A stretch of 64,000 nucleotides of DNA from Aeromicrobium sp. A1-2 (GTDB lineage: Bacteria; Actinomycetota; Actinomycetes; Propionibacteriales; Nocardioidaceae), in contig NZ_CP027482.1 in the NCBI RefSeq assembly GCF_003443875.1, positions 2,728,001 to 2,792,000 on the forward strand, read 5' to 3'. The position numbers and the translations under genes are program-made. Below, piece by piece: positions 51,886-60,111 of the stretch; position 1 is the first letter of the stretch, and every line of letters begins with the position of its first letter. The notes below the pieces were generated by a model. That model had not been told where the DNA came from. It ran no database searches and worked only from the letters and a program-made list of their open reading frames with translations.

Positions 51886-52694
51886 TCGGACAGGACTCCA
51901 GCAGCCTTGCCCGACTCATCGAGCACGATCTTCCTGCCGTCGCGCTCCTCCACGTGCAGCTTGCGAGTGCCACGGTCAAGCCCGACGAAGCTGCTGACGA
52001 ACGCATCGGCCGGCTCTGCGAGGATCTCGGCCGGGGACCCGACCTGAGCGATCTCCCCGCCCTTCTTGAGGATCACGACCTGGTCGCCGAGCAGGAACGC
52101 CTCGTCGATGTCGTGCGTCACGAACACGATGGTCTTGTCGAGGTCGCGCTGCAGGCGCAGCAGCTCGGTCTGCAGCTCCTCGCGGACGATCGGGTCGACC
52201 GCACCGAACGGCTCGTCCATCAGCAGGATGTTGGGATCGGTCACCAGCCCTCGTGCGACGCCCACGCGCTGCTGCTGCCCACCGGACAGCTGGCTGGGGT
52301 ACTTCGTCGCGAGCGAAGCGTCCAGCCCCACGGTCTCCAGCATCGCGTACGAGCGGTCGCGGGCCTGCTTCTTGTCGACACCGGTCAGCCGCAGGACCGT
52401 CCCGACGTTGTCGATGACCGTCCGGTGTGGGAGCAGGCCCGAGGCCTGCATGACATAGCCGATGCTGCGCCGCAGCTCGACCCGGTCCCGCGTCGCGATG
52501 TCGACGTCGTCGATCAGGACCTGGCCGTGGGTCGGGTCGACCATCCGGTTGACCATCCGCAGCAAGGTCGTCTTGCCGCAGCCGGACGAGCCCACCAGGA
52601 CAGTCGTTGAGCGCGATGGCAGCGCCAGGCTGAAGTCGTCAACCGCCTCCGTACCGTCTGGGAACGTCTTGCCGATGGAGCGGTACTCGATCAT
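51882..52694 (-). CDS. Osmolyte ABC transporter ATPase
   Basis: 270 residues. Walker A GSSGCGKTT (35-43), Q-loop YVMQASGLLPHRTV, signature [14 protein letters not shown], Walker B ILLMDEP and switch HDIDEAF. A 60-residue C-terminal tail with no CBS domain, so the ionic-strength sensing of OpuA ATPases may be missing. ATG 52694 with GGAGGA 4-5 nt upstream. First gene of the four-gene operon; the longer open frame upstream is not coding. Confidence 0.92.
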   Translation of the reverse strand: MIEYRSIGKTFPDGTEAVDDFSLALPSRSTTVLVGSSGCGKTTLLRMVNRMVDPTHGQVLIDDVDIATRDRVELRRSIGYVMQASGLLPHRTVIDNVGTVLRLTGVDKKQARDRSYAMLETVGLDASLATKYPSQLSGGQQQRVGVARGLVTDPNILLMDEPFGAVDPIVREELQTELLRLQRDLDKTIVFVTHDIDEAFLLGDQVVILKKGGEIAQVGSPAEILAEPADAFVSSFVGLDRGTRKLHVEERDGRKIVLDESGKAAGVLSE

Positions 52695-52967
52695 GCGGTC
52701 CTCCGCGGGGCGCGATAGGTAGGCATTGAACAGGGGATGAGGCTTGAAACAGTCTGGCCTGAACCGGAGCAACGGGCAATCGCTGGCCGCGGTCGCCTTC
52801 GATCCTGGCGCATGTCCATGACAGAACCACCCCAGCCCGCTGTTGATTCCCGCTCGGGCACATGGTCGGCGATGGCGGGTCGTACGGTCGTCTAGCCGGG
52901 ATGCGGGACGGGCGTCCGAGGCTAGGCTGGATCGCGAGCGCTTCGGCGCAGGCAAGGAGGACACCCC
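52695..52967. other. Divergent intergenic region
   Basis: 273 bp between the osmolyte ATPase and the small membrane protein. It must hold the promoter of the osmolyte operon; I see no convincing box on the minus strand. On the plus strand TAGGCT near 52922 is a possible -10 for the small gene. No RNA structure I recognise. Confidence 0.35.
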
Positions 52968-53276
52968 ATGAAGTTCTTGGTCATCATCGTCGTCATCGCG
53001 GCCGTCGTGGCAGTGCTGTGGCTGCGTACCGTGCGGCAGGGAGCCACCACGACTCAGCATCCGCGCAGCATCGACGACACCGTCAGGCCCGCGCCGGGCG
53101 GCGAGATCCGGCTTGATGCACCTTCCACCGGCATCGGCACGCCCTTCGGCGACGCAGCACAGGAATCGGCTGCTGCACCGGGTTCGGACTTCGCGTGGGA
53201 GCCGGAGGTCGCCGATCCCGATGGGGATGCGACCGGACGAGGCCCGCAGACCCCCAGAACGCATCCGACGGAGTGA
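52968..53276 (+). CDS. Small single-helix membrane protein
   Basis: 102 residues: an N-terminal membrane helix (MKFLVIIVVIAAVVAVLWL) followed by a disordered Asp/Pro/Gly-rich segment. AGGAGGA 6 nt upstream fixes the start. Unknown function, no motif. Ends 67 bp before tRNA-Asp. Confidence 0.7.
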   Translation: MKFLVIIVVIAAVVAVLWLRTVRQGATTTQHPRSIDDTVRPAPGGEIRLDAPSTGIGTPFGDAAQESAAAPGSDFAWEPEVADPDGDATGRGPQTPRTHPTE

Positions 53277-53282
53277 CCCGTT

Positions 53283-53312
53283 TTGTCCCACGGCTCGCCT
53301 GTACGTTACAGT
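53283..53312 (+). promoter_or_regulatory. tRNA-Asp promoter
   Basis: TTGTCC (53283-53288) and TACAGT (53307-53312) with an 18-nt spacer, 31 bp before the tRNA. Confidence 0.55.
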
Positions 53313-53343
53313 TACGGCGCGGTTCAGCCGCGTTTCACAGCAA

Positions 53344-53420
53344 GGCCCCGTAGCGCAGTTGGTTAGCGCGCCGCCCTGTCACGGCGGAGGTCGCCGGTTC
53401 GAGTCCGGTCGGGGTCGCCA
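53344..53420 (+). tRNA. tRNA-Asp (anticodon GTC)
   Basis: Acceptor GGCCCCG with CGGGGTC (one wobble), D stem GCGC/GCGC, anticodon stem CCGCC/GGCGG with loop CTGTCAC (anticodon GTC), T stem GCCGG/CCGGT with TTCGAGT, discriminator G, encoded CCA. The queuosine enzyme GluQ encoded at 45 kb would act on this tRNA. Confidence 0.97.
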
Positions 53421-53428
53421 GCTGAAAG

Positions 53429-53465
53429 ATCCCACGCACCGGAGTCCAGGTGCGTGGGATTTTTG
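53429..53465 (+). terminator. Rho-independent terminator of tRNA-Asp
   Basis: Perfect 12-bp stem ATCCCACGCACC (53429-53440) and GGTGCGTGGGAT (53449-53460), 8-nt loop, followed by TTTTTGC. A classic terminator, rare in such a G+C-rich sequence; it separates the two tRNA genes. Confidence 0.92.
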
Positions 53466-53536
53466 CATCTCCAGGCTGCCGATTTCAGTCGGCCGCACGC
53501 GGTGCGATAAGGTGATCGTCGCTCGTTCGCGAGCAC

Positions 53537-53610
53537 GGCCAGGTAGCTCAGTTGGTACGAGCATCCGCCTGAAAAGCGGAGGGTCGCCGGTTCGACCCCG
53601 GCCCTGGCCA
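53537..53610 (+). tRNA. tRNA-Phe (anticodon GAA)
   Basis: Acceptor GGCCAGG with CCTGGCC (perfect), D stem GCTC/GAGC, anticodon stem TCCGC/GCGGA with loop CTGAAAA (anticodon GAA), T arm GCCGG/CCGGC. Discriminator A; CCA not encoded. Must have its own promoter, as a strong terminator lies 72 bp before it; TAAGGT near 53511 is a weak candidate -10. Confidence 0.96.
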
Positions 53611-53669
53611 CCCACATCTCCACCCCGCACGGTCCGCCTCGTCAGGCGGGCAGGCCTAGTCTGGATCAC

Positions 53670-54425
53670 ATGGATCTTGGACTCACCGATCGCGTCTACC
53701 TGCTGACGGGGGCCACCGGCGGCCTTGGCCGGGCCACGGCACAGGCCTTGGTCGACGACGGTGCCCGCGTCGTGATCTCGTCCCGCTCGCAGGAGTCGGT
53801 CGACCGCGCCGTCGCCGAGCTCGGCCCGCTCGCGGTCGGCCGGGCCGTCGACAACGCCGACCCGGCGGCACCCGGACTACTCATCTCGACTGCACAAGAG
53901 ACGTTCGGTCGCCTGGACGGCGCCCTGATCAGCGTCGGCGGCCCGCCCGCCGGTCCGATCCTCGAGCGCACGGAGGAGGAGTGGCGCGCGTCGTTCGAGA
54001 CGGTGTTCCTCGGCGCCATGCGTCTCGCCGTCGCGGTGGCCGAGGAGCTCGACGAGGGCGGCTCGATCGCGTTCGTCCTGTCGACGTCGGTCAAGGCCCC
54101 GATCCCCGGGCTGGGCATCTCCAACGGCCTACGGCCCGGCCTGGCGATGGCCGCCAAGAACCTCGCCGACGAGCTCGGCCCGCGCGGCATCCGCGTCAAC
54201 GGCCTGCTGCCCGGTCGGGTCGAGACGGCCCGGGTCCAGCACCTCGACTCGCTGAGCGCGGATCCCGCCGCGTCCCGGTCGGCCGCCGAAGGGACCATCC
54301 CGCTGCGTCGCTACGGCCGGCCCGAGGAGTTCGGTCGCGCCGCGGCCTTTGTCCTGTCCCCCGCTGCCGGCTACCTCACCGGAGTCATGCTGCCGGTCGA
54401 CGGCGGGATGTCACGCAGCCTCTAG
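53670..54425 (+). CDS. SDR-family oxidoreductase lacking the usual catalytic Tyr
   Basis: 251 residues, Rossmann fold with cofactor loop TGATGGLG (13-20) and R39 for NADPH-type binding. Ser140 in VLSTSV matches the active-site Ser, but the YxxxK position reads NGLRP (152-156), so both Tyr and Lys appear to be missing; NNAG is replaced by SVGG. C-terminal LTGVMLPVDGGMSRSL is normal. Either a divergent subgroup with another catalytic residue or a non-catalytic binder. Converges on the hydroxylase gene with 4 bp overlap. Confidence 0.85.
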   Translation: MDLGLTDRVYLLTGATGGLGRATAQALVDDGARVVISSRSQESVDRAVAELGPLAVGRAVDNADPAAPGLLISTAQETFGRLDGALISVGGPPAGPILERTEEEWRASFETVFLGAMRLAVAVAEELDEGGSIAFVLSTSVKAPIPGLGISNGLRPGLAMAAKNLADELGPRGIRVNGLLPGRVETARVQHLDSLSADPAASRSAAEGTIPLRRYGRPEEFGRAAAFVLSPAAGYLTGVMLPVDGGMSRSL

Positions 54426-55324
54426 GCATCCTGCGATGCGGTCTCCCGTGGCTGCTCGGCCTCGACCCGAGACTCCCCCCGCTGCCAGCCCGGCGGCATG
54501 AAGACGTAGCCGAGCTTGTGCCGCCAGCTCGCGGCACGGTGGACGTCGCGGAAAAGCTCGCCGTACGCGCCGTACTGCAGGCGGAGCAGGTTGTACGTGT
54601 CGACCGGGACGGTCAGTCCGTAGGTCGGACGGAACAACTCGTGCTGGAAGGTCCCGAACATCCGGTCCCACACGATGAAGATGCCGGCGTAGTTCTTGTC
54701 CAGGTACTCCGGGTTGCTCCCGTGGTGGACCCGGTGGTGCGACGGCGTGTTGAAGACCAGCTCGATGGGTCGCCACATCGTGTCGATGCGCTCGGTGTGC
54801 ACGAAGAACTGGAAGATCAGGTTGAACGAGAACGCGACGTAGAGCATCCACGGCTCGAACCCCAGGAAAGGGAACGGCAGCCAGAACAGGGCCTCGGCCC
54901 ACGGGTTCCACTTCTGCCGCAGCGCTGTCGACAGGTTGAAGTACTCGCTGGAGTGGTGCGCCTGGTGCGCCGCCCAGCCGATCCTGACCCGGTGCACGAA
55001 GCGGTGCTGCAGGTAGAAGGCGAGATCCAGCCCGATGATCAGCAGCGCCCAGGACCACCACGTGTCGGTCGGCAGGTGCCAGGGGGCGAGGTGGACGCTG
55101 ACCGCGACGAACACGACAAGGGTGCTGAGCTTGAAGACCGCGCTGGAGAAGATCGAGCCGACCCCCATCCAGAGGCTGGTCCGAGCATCCTTGCGCTCAT
55201 AGCCGCGCATCTCCTCGTCCGTCTCGAGGAAGCGGAAGGCCGCCAACTCGATGAGCAACGACAGGATGAAGAAGGGCGCCGCCACCAGCGTGGGGTTCTG
55301 CAGCGGGTCGAGGAACTCGCTCAT
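54422..55324 (-). CDS. Sterol desaturase / fatty acid hydroxylase superfamily protein
   Basis: 300 residues with about four membrane helices and the three His boxes of the di-iron enzymes: LQHRFVHR (HxxxxH), HQAHHSSEYFN (HxxHH) and HHRVHHG (HHxxHH). It uses O2 to hydroxylate or desaturate a lipid or sterol at the membrane. ATG 55324 with CAGGAG upstream. Divergent from a TetR gene with an operator-like palindrome between them. Confidence 0.9.
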   Translation of the reverse strand: MSEFLDPLQNPTLVAAPFFILSLLIELAAFRFLETDEEMRGYERKDARTSLWMGVGSIFSSAVFKLSTLVVFVAVSVHLAPWHLPTDTWWSWALLIIGLDLAFYLQHRFVHRVRIGWAAHQAHHSSEYFNLSTALRQKWNPWAEALFWLPFPFLGFEPWMLYVAFSFNLIFQFFVHTERIDTMWRPIELVFNTPSHHRVHHGSNPEYLDKNYAGIFIVWDRMFGTFQHELFRPTYGLTVPVDTYNLLRLQYGAYGELFRDVHRAASWRHKLGYVFMPPGWQRGESRVEAEQPRETASQDA

Positions 55325-55353
55325 CGATATTCTCCTGACTGATATGACCTTGG

Positions 55354-55390
55354 GGTAAGTTACCACGATCATATATGCCGGCGCTAGAGT
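55354..55390 (+). promoter_or_regulatory. Palindromic operator and leaderless promoter before tetR
   Basis: GGTAA-G-TTACC (55354-55364) is a perfect 11-bp palindrome flanked by ATGA and TCAT. TAGAGT (55385-55390) ends 7 nt before the GTG start, giving a leaderless tetR; the palindrome lies at its -35. The same site is 30 bp from the divergent hydroxylase start, so one repressor could control both genes. Confidence 0.6.
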
Positions 55391-55396
55391 GTTCTC

Positions 55397-56011
55397 GTGG
55401 TCAGACCCAACGCCGGAACCAAAGGCGTCCCCCGCCTCGACCGGGAGACCCAGATCCTGGACATCGCGTCGGAACAGTTCGGAACGCATGGCTACGCCGC
55501 CACGTCAGTTGCTGCGATCGCTGGGCTGGCAGGCATCTCCAAACCGCTGATCTACAACTATTTCGGCTCGAAGGAGGGCCTGTACGAGGCCTGCCTCGAC
55601 CGCGGCGGCTCGCTGGTCGCCGACGAGATCGAGCGCATCGCCCGCGGAGACACGGTCGGCATCGAGCGCGGCATGCAGACCCTCGGCGGGATGTTCGCGC
55701 TCCTGGAGCGGCAGCGCTACCTCTGGCGGCTGTTCTTCGATGTGACCGCGCCATCGACGGGGCCCATCGCCGACTCGGTCACGCTGTACGCCGACCGGAT
55801 CGGCAAGCTCGCCGAGGAAGGCGTCGCCGAGCTCATGTCCCTGGCGGGCAACGACGACGAGCTCGACGTATCCGCCATGACCGCGGTCTGGCTTGGCATC
55901 GTCGACTCGCTCATGAACTGGTGGGTGGACCACCCCGACGACACTGCCGAGCAGATGATGCAGAGGTGCCTGCGGCTTTTGCGGGCCCTGCTCGGGGCGG
56001 TCGAGCAGTGA
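55397..56011 (+). CDS. TetR-family regulator
   Basis: 204 residues. HTH: ILDIASEQFGTHGYAATSVAAIAGLAGISKPLIYNYFGSKEGLY; the C-terminal domain has Trp-rich helices (AVWLGIVDSLMNWWVDHP). GTG start fixed by the leaderless -10. Overlaps the SDR gene by 4 bp (GTGA). It probably controls itself with that SDR and the divergent hydroxylase; the ligand may be a lipid or sterol-like molecule. Confidence 0.9.
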   Translation: MVRPNAGTKGVPRLDRETQILDIASEQFGTHGYAATSVAAIAGLAGISKPLIYNYFGSKEGLYEACLDRGGSLVADEIERIARGDTVGIERGMQTLGGMFALLERQRYLWRLFFDVTAPSTGPIADSVTLYADRIGKLAEEGVAELMSLAGNDDELDVSAMTAVWLGIVDSLMNWWVDHPDDTAEQMMQRCLRLLRALLGAVEQ

Positions 56012-56814
56012 CCGGCCGCCTGCAGGGTCGAACCGTCGTCCTGACCGGCGCGTCCAGCGGCATCGGCGCCGAAGCAGCGCGCAAGCTCGCGCGGCTCGGC
56101 GCGACGGTGTGCCTGCTGGCCAGGCGTGAGGACGATCTGGAGATCATCCGTGCCGAGATCGCTGCGGCCGGCGGCACTGCTCACACGTACGCGGTGGACC
56201 TCGCGGACCCCGAGGCTGCCGAGGCCGTTGCGGCGCGGCTGCTCGCAGAACACCCCCGGATCGATGCCCTGGTCAACAATGCGGGCCGTTCGATCCGGCG
56301 CCCCATCACGGACTCGCTCGACCGCGTGCACGACTACGAGCGCACCATGGCGATCAACTACTTCGGCGCGGTGCGGTTGACCCTCGCGCTGGTCCCGCGC
56401 TTCCTGGAGCAGGGCCACGGACATGTCGTGGTGTCGTCGAGCATGTCGACCCAGGTGCCGATCCCGCTGTTCTCGGCCTACCTCGCGAGCAAGGCGGCGC
56501 TCGAGTCGTTCACCCGGTCGTTGACCGCCGAGCTGGGCCACCAGGGAGTCACCTCGACGGTCGTCTACTTCCCGATGGTCCGCACCGAGATGTCGGGGGC
56601 GACCTCGATCTACCAGGCCATGCCGATGCTGAGCGCGGACAAGGCGGCCAACTGGCTGGTCAAGGCAGTTGTCGACAAACCGACACGGGTCACGAGCCTG
56701 CCCGGCGCGATGGGCGAGCTCGGCATGGCGACGCTGCCCGGTGTCATCACCAAGGTGTCACAGCCGCTGTTCCGCCGCATGGACCGGAGCCTGGCGAGGC
56801 GCACCAAGCGCTGA
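56008..56814 (+). CDS. SDR-family oxidoreductase (lipid type)
   Basis: 268 residues from GTG 56008. TGASSGIG cofactor loop, NNAG, Ser in VVSSSMS and YLASK active site (Tyr and Lys present), so it is catalytically complete. A longer C-terminal segment with hydrophobic residues (TLPGVITKVSQPLFRRM) is shared with membrane-near fatty-acyl reductases. Coupled to the TetR gene; may work with the divergent di-iron hydroxylase on the same lipid. Confidence 0.88.
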   Translation: MTGRLQGRTVVLTGASSGIGAEAARKLARLGATVCLLARREDDLEIIRAEIAAAGGTAHTYAVDLADPEAAEAVAARLLAEHPRIDALVNNAGRSIRRPITDSLDRVHDYERTMAINYFGAVRLTLALVPRFLEQGHGHVVVSSSMSTQVPIPLFSAYLASKAALESFTRSLTAELGHQGVTSTVVYFPMVRTEMSGATSIYQAMPMLSADKAANWLVKAVVDKPTRVTSLPGAMGELGMATLPGVITKVSQPLFRRMDRSLARRTKR

Positions 56815-56887
56815 CTCCGGGCTTGTCGTGCGGGGACATCGGTCGGTTGCCATGATGGGGCATGACCTCGCAGCCGATCGTGCCCGC

Positions 56888-57376
56888 ATGACCACCGACC
56901 GGCGACGCAAGTCCAGCCGCGTGATCCGCCGGCTGGTCCTCGAGATCGTCGGCTGGACGCTGGTGCTCGCCGGCGTGGCCGCACTGGTCCTGCCAGGACC
57001 GGGCCTGCTGCTGCTCGTGGCCGGGCTCGCCGTGCTGTCCCAGCAGTACGAGTGGGCCGAGCGGCGGCTCGAGCCGGTCAAGATCCAGGCCTTCAAGTCC
57101 GCTGCCGACGGCGTGCAGACGTGGCCACGCATCATCGCCAGCGGCTCGGGCGCCGTCGCGCTCGGAGCGATCGGCGTGTTCTGGGGCCTGGGGTCCGAGG
57201 CGCCGGGCTGGTGGCCGGTCCGCGACAGCTGGTGGCTCATGGGCGGGTGGGGCACCGGAGCGACGCTGATCCTGTCGGCGATCATCGCGCTGGGCTTCAT
57301 CGTCTACAGCTTCCGCCGGTTCCGCGGTGTGGCGGATCCCGAGGCAGCGGCCGAGCGCGCCGCGCGCGGGGACTGA
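56888..57376 (+). CDS. PGPGW-type small membrane protein
   Basis: 162 residues with LVLPGPGLLLLVAGLAVLSQQYEWAERRLEPVK, the motif of a putative transmembrane family common in actinobacteria, plus two more helices near 90-110 and 125-145. Start ATG 56888 gives the typical basic N-terminus; an upstream ATG near 56852 is open. No clear ribosome binding site for either. Function unknown. Confidence 0.78.
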   Translation: MTTDRRRKSSRVIRRLVLEIVGWTLVLAGVAALVLPGPGLLLLVAGLAVLSQQYEWAERRLEPVKIQAFKSAADGVQTWPRIIASGSGAVALGAIGVFWGLGSEAPGWWPVRDSWWLMGGWGTGATLILSAIIALGFIVYSFRRFRGVADPEAAAERAARGD

Positions 57377-57434
57377 TCCGCGACGTCGCCGTGCGACAGG
57401 CGGACGAGGGACCGGAGCCCCCGCCCGCCGCTTG

Positions 57435-58394
57435 TCACTCGAAGTGGCGACGCGGGTTGGCGACCAGGATGGTCTCGATGTCGGCTTCGGACACACCACC
57501 CTCGAGCAGGGCCGGGATGACGTCCTCGCTGATGTGCCGGAAGTGCCAGTTCGGCGCCGCCGCGTGCTTGGCTTCGGGGCTGAAATAGTCGATGTAGCAG
57601 TTGGCATCGTGGGCCAACGTGATGCTCCCGGCATAGCCACGGCGCACGAGCTCGATGATGGTCGTGATGCGCTCCGAGAGCGGGTTGAACAGATCGAGCC
57701 CGAACCGGTCCATGCCGAGCAACGAGCCGGCGTCCGCGACCTTGCAGAGGTAGTCGAGGTCGTTGGTGTCGCCGGAGTGACCGATGATGACCTTGGCGAG
57801 GTCGACGCCCTCCTCCTTGAGCACCTTCTGTGCCACGAGACCGGACTCGGTCGTCGGGTTGGTGTGGACAGTGATCGGCGCGCCGGTCTGCACGTGTGCC
57901 TGGCCGACGGCCCGCATGACGCGCTCGACCCCCGGCGTGAGCCCTTGGTGCTCGATCGCACACTTGAGCAGACCGGCCCGGATCCCGGTGTCGGCGATGC
58001 CCTCGGTGATGTCCTTGACGAACATCTCGGTGAGCGGCTCGGCGATGTCGACGAGCAGTCCCGGGCCGCGGTGCTCGAACTGGTGCGGGATGTCGTTGTA
58101 AGTGTAGACGCCCGTGCCGACGATGATGTTGAGATCGACCTGGTCGGCGATCTTCTTGATCCGGGGGATGTAGCGCCCCAGGCCCATCACGGTGGGATCC
58201 ATGATCGTGTCGATCCCGACGGCCTTGAGGTCGGTCAGCTTCTGGACCGCGTCGTCGATGCGCTCCTGCTCGTCCCAGTCGGTCAGGTAGTTCTCCTTGT
58301 ACTCGGTGTTGAGCACGAAGACGTGCTCGTGGACCAGGGTGCGGCCCATCTCGCTCGAGTCGATGGAGCCGTTCGCGGTCTGCACGGTCGTCAT
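57435..58394 (-). CDS. Phosphotriesterase-like lactonase (PLL)
   Basis: 319 residues, amidohydrolase TIM barrel with all metal ligands: HEH (His22, His24), Lys144 in GLLKCAIEHQG as the carboxylated bridge, His177, His206 in IIGHSGD and Asp263 in AHDANC. Family members open lactones (including acyl-homoserine lactones) and some hydrolyse organophosphates as a side activity. RBS TGGAGGG. It begins a leftward gene just past a motif shared with the MaoC/hydrolase promoter. Expected role: ring-opening step in the nearby catabolic set. Confidence 0.9.
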   Translation of the reverse strand: MTTVQTANGSIDSSEMGRTLVHEHVFVLNTEYKENYLTDWDEQERIDDAVQKLTDLKAVGIDTIMDPTVMGLGRYIPRIKKIADQVDLNIIVGTGVYTYNDIPHQFEHRGPGLLVDIAEPLTEMFVKDITEGIADTGIRAGLLKCAIEHQGLTPGVERVMRAVGQAHVQTGAPITVHTNPTTESGLVAQKVLKEEGVDLAKVIIGHSGDTNDLDYLCKVADAGSLLGMDRFGLDLFNPLSERITTIIELVRRGYAGSITLAHDANCYIDYFSPEAKHAAAPNWHFRHISEDVIPALLEGGVSEADIETILVANPRRHFE

Positions 58395-58419
58395 CGGGTG
58401 GTCCCTCCAGTAGAAGATA

Positions 58420-58446
58420 TTGAATGTGGGTTCAGGTTCGGGTTCA
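58420..58446. promoter_or_regulatory. Second copy of the TTGAAT-GTTCAGGTTC operator motif
   Basis: TTGAATGTGGGTTCAGGTTC followed by GGGTTCA lies 26 bp before the PLL start. Over 23 bases it agrees at 18 positions with the operator at 60119-60141. A likely site for the same regulator. Confidence 0.55.
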
Positions 58447-58470
58447 GTGTGTCCCCGCTCACACGGTTGG

Positions 58471-59268
58471 TCAAGAGACTGTCTGCCCCTCGGACAGGAA
58501 GGACAGCACCCGCTCGATGACGACGTCCGGCTGCTCGATGATCACGCTGTGTCCTGCGGTCGGCAGGCTCCACAGCTCCGCGCCGGCGATGCCGTCGACC
58601 ACTTCCTGCGACCACTCCGGCGGCCGGGCAATGTCCTCGCCCCCGCTGACGACCAGTGTCGGTGCACTCACGGCGGGCAGCAGGTCAACGGCACTCTCTC
58701 GCCCGACGACACCGCGCACCGCGTGGTGCAGACCGGGTCGCAGCGCGGCAATGTCGGCCCGCATCTTCGCGAGGACGTCGGCCCGGCCGGGATCGTTGCG
58801 GCAGGTCTCCCCCAGCATGATCTGTACAACCATCTCGAGGATGTCGCCGACGAACCCGTGCCGCGACACCTCCTCGGCGATCGGGCGGAACGCCTCCAGC
58901 TGCTCGGGCGGCTCGGCCCGGACGGACGAGCCGAGCATGACCATCCGATCGATCGCCTCGGGTCGTCGCGCCGCCACCCGGACGGCGACGTCGCCGCCCA
59001 TGGACTGGGCGACCAGGTGGACACGGTCCAGACCCAGCCTGGCGAGCAGGTCGAGGATGTCATCGGCACAGATGTCCATCGTGACGGTCTCGGTCGCATC
59101 GCCGTTACGGGCCTGCCCACGGAACTCCGGGCGGATCACGCGGAGGCGACCGGCTGCAGCCTGGGTGAAGGCGTCGAACATCGTGTGGTCGAGGAACAAC
59201 GAGTGCAGGCAGACCACAGCGGGCAGATCGGCCTCGCCGGTGTCGGCGACGAACAGGTCGGCGCTCAT
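58471..59268 (-). CDS. Alpha/beta hydrolase (lactonase/ester hydrolase type)
   Basis: 265 residues: oxyanion region CLHSLFLDHTMF, nucleophile VAQSMGG (Ser89), acid in VVSGGEDIARPP, His in TAGHSVIIEQPD. Closest in pattern to 3-oxoadipate enol-lactonase-like enzymes. ATG overlaps the stop of the next hydrolase gene (ATGA). Two tandem relatives in one operon suggest successive hydrolytic steps or different side chains of one substrate. Confidence 0.87.
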   Translation of the reverse strand: MSADLFVADTGEADLPAVVCLHSLFLDHTMFDAFTQAAAGRLRVIRPEFRGQARNGDATETVTMDICADDILDLLARLGLDRVHLVAQSMGGDVAVRVAARRPEAIDRMVMLGSSVRAEPPEQLEAFRPIAEEVSRHGFVGDILEMVVQIMLGETCRNDPGRADVLAKMRADIAALRPGLHHAVRGVVGRESAVDLLPAVSAPTLVVSGGEDIARPPEWSQEVVDGIAGAELWSLPTAGHSVIIEQPDVVIERVLSFLSEGQTVS

Positions 59269-60083
59269 GACCGAGCCGCCAGTGCATCGAGTCCGGCCAG
59301 GTGTCGCTCGAGGACGTCGATGACCGCCTCCGGGTTCTCCATCGCATGCACGTGCCCCGTGCGCTCCATGATCTCCAGCGTGGCGCCGGGCGTGCCCTCG
59401 ACGATCTGGCGCGACTTCGGTGGCGGGTAGGTGTGATCCTCCGTCCCGGCCACGACGAGCACCGGGACCGAGATCGAGCCGAGCTCGTCCAGCACCGGGA
59501 GGCGGTGGGCGATGTTCCATGCGGCGTCCGCGTACTCGGGGGTACGGCTGCGCAGCATCGCGGTCACCTCGGCCAGCACCTCGGCGCGAGACGGGTCAGT
59601 GAGGGTGGTGTCGCCCATCATGAACTGCAGCACGCCGTCGAGCACCGGCTCGATGCCGTGCTGGGCGAGGACCTCGACGAGTCCGTCCATCTCGTCGGCC
59701 TGCTCCTCGACGTCGGCCGACGTCCCCATCAGGACCGCCGAGCTGATCAGGTCAGGCCGGCGGGCCGCGAGGCGAAGTCCGACAAACCCACCCATCGAGT
59801 TGCCGACGAAGGTGCACGGTCCGGCGTCGAGCGCCTCGATCAGCGCAGCGGCGTCCTCGGACAGCGTGTCCATGTCGAGCTTCTCGCGCACATCACGAGC
59901 GCTCTCGCCCTGGCCCCGGTGGTCATACCGGATGACGCGATACCGGTCGGACAGCGCCGCAGCCTGCGCCGCAAACATGCGTACGTCGAAGAACATCGAA
60001 GGGCTCATCACGATCGCGTGGGCGTCGCGTGGGCCCTCGTCCTCGTACCGCAGAGTCGTCCCGTTCACGTGGATCATGGCCAT
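59265..60083 (-). CDS. Alpha/beta hydrolase (sister of the Ala99 protein at 46 kb)
   Basis: 272 residues with intact Ser96 in VGNSMGGFVGLRLAARRPDL and His in RTGHVHAMENPEA; acid in VVAGTEDHTYPP. Clearly related to the protein at 45938-46753, sharing GGFVG-RLAARRP and the same domain plan. ATG 60083 has AGGAGA 5 nt upstream. First gene of the leftward hydrolase operon, driven by the leftward arm of the bidirectional promoter. Confidence 0.88.
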   Translation of the reverse strand: MAMIHVNGTTLRYEDEGPRDAHAIVMSPSMFFDVRMFAAQAAALSDRYRVIRYDHRGQGESARDVREKLDMDTLSEDAAALIEALDAGPCTFVGNSMGGFVGLRLAARRPDLISSAVLMGTSADVEEQADEMDGLVEVLAQHGIEPVLDGVLQFMMGDTTLTDPSRAEVLAEVTAMLRSRTPEYADAAWNIAHRLPVLDELGSISVPVLVVAGTEDHTYPPPKSRQIVEGTPGATLEIMERTGHVHAMENPEAVIDVLERHLAGLDALAARS

Positions 60084-60111
60084 ATGAGTCTCCTAGAGTG
60101 TGATGGGCGTC

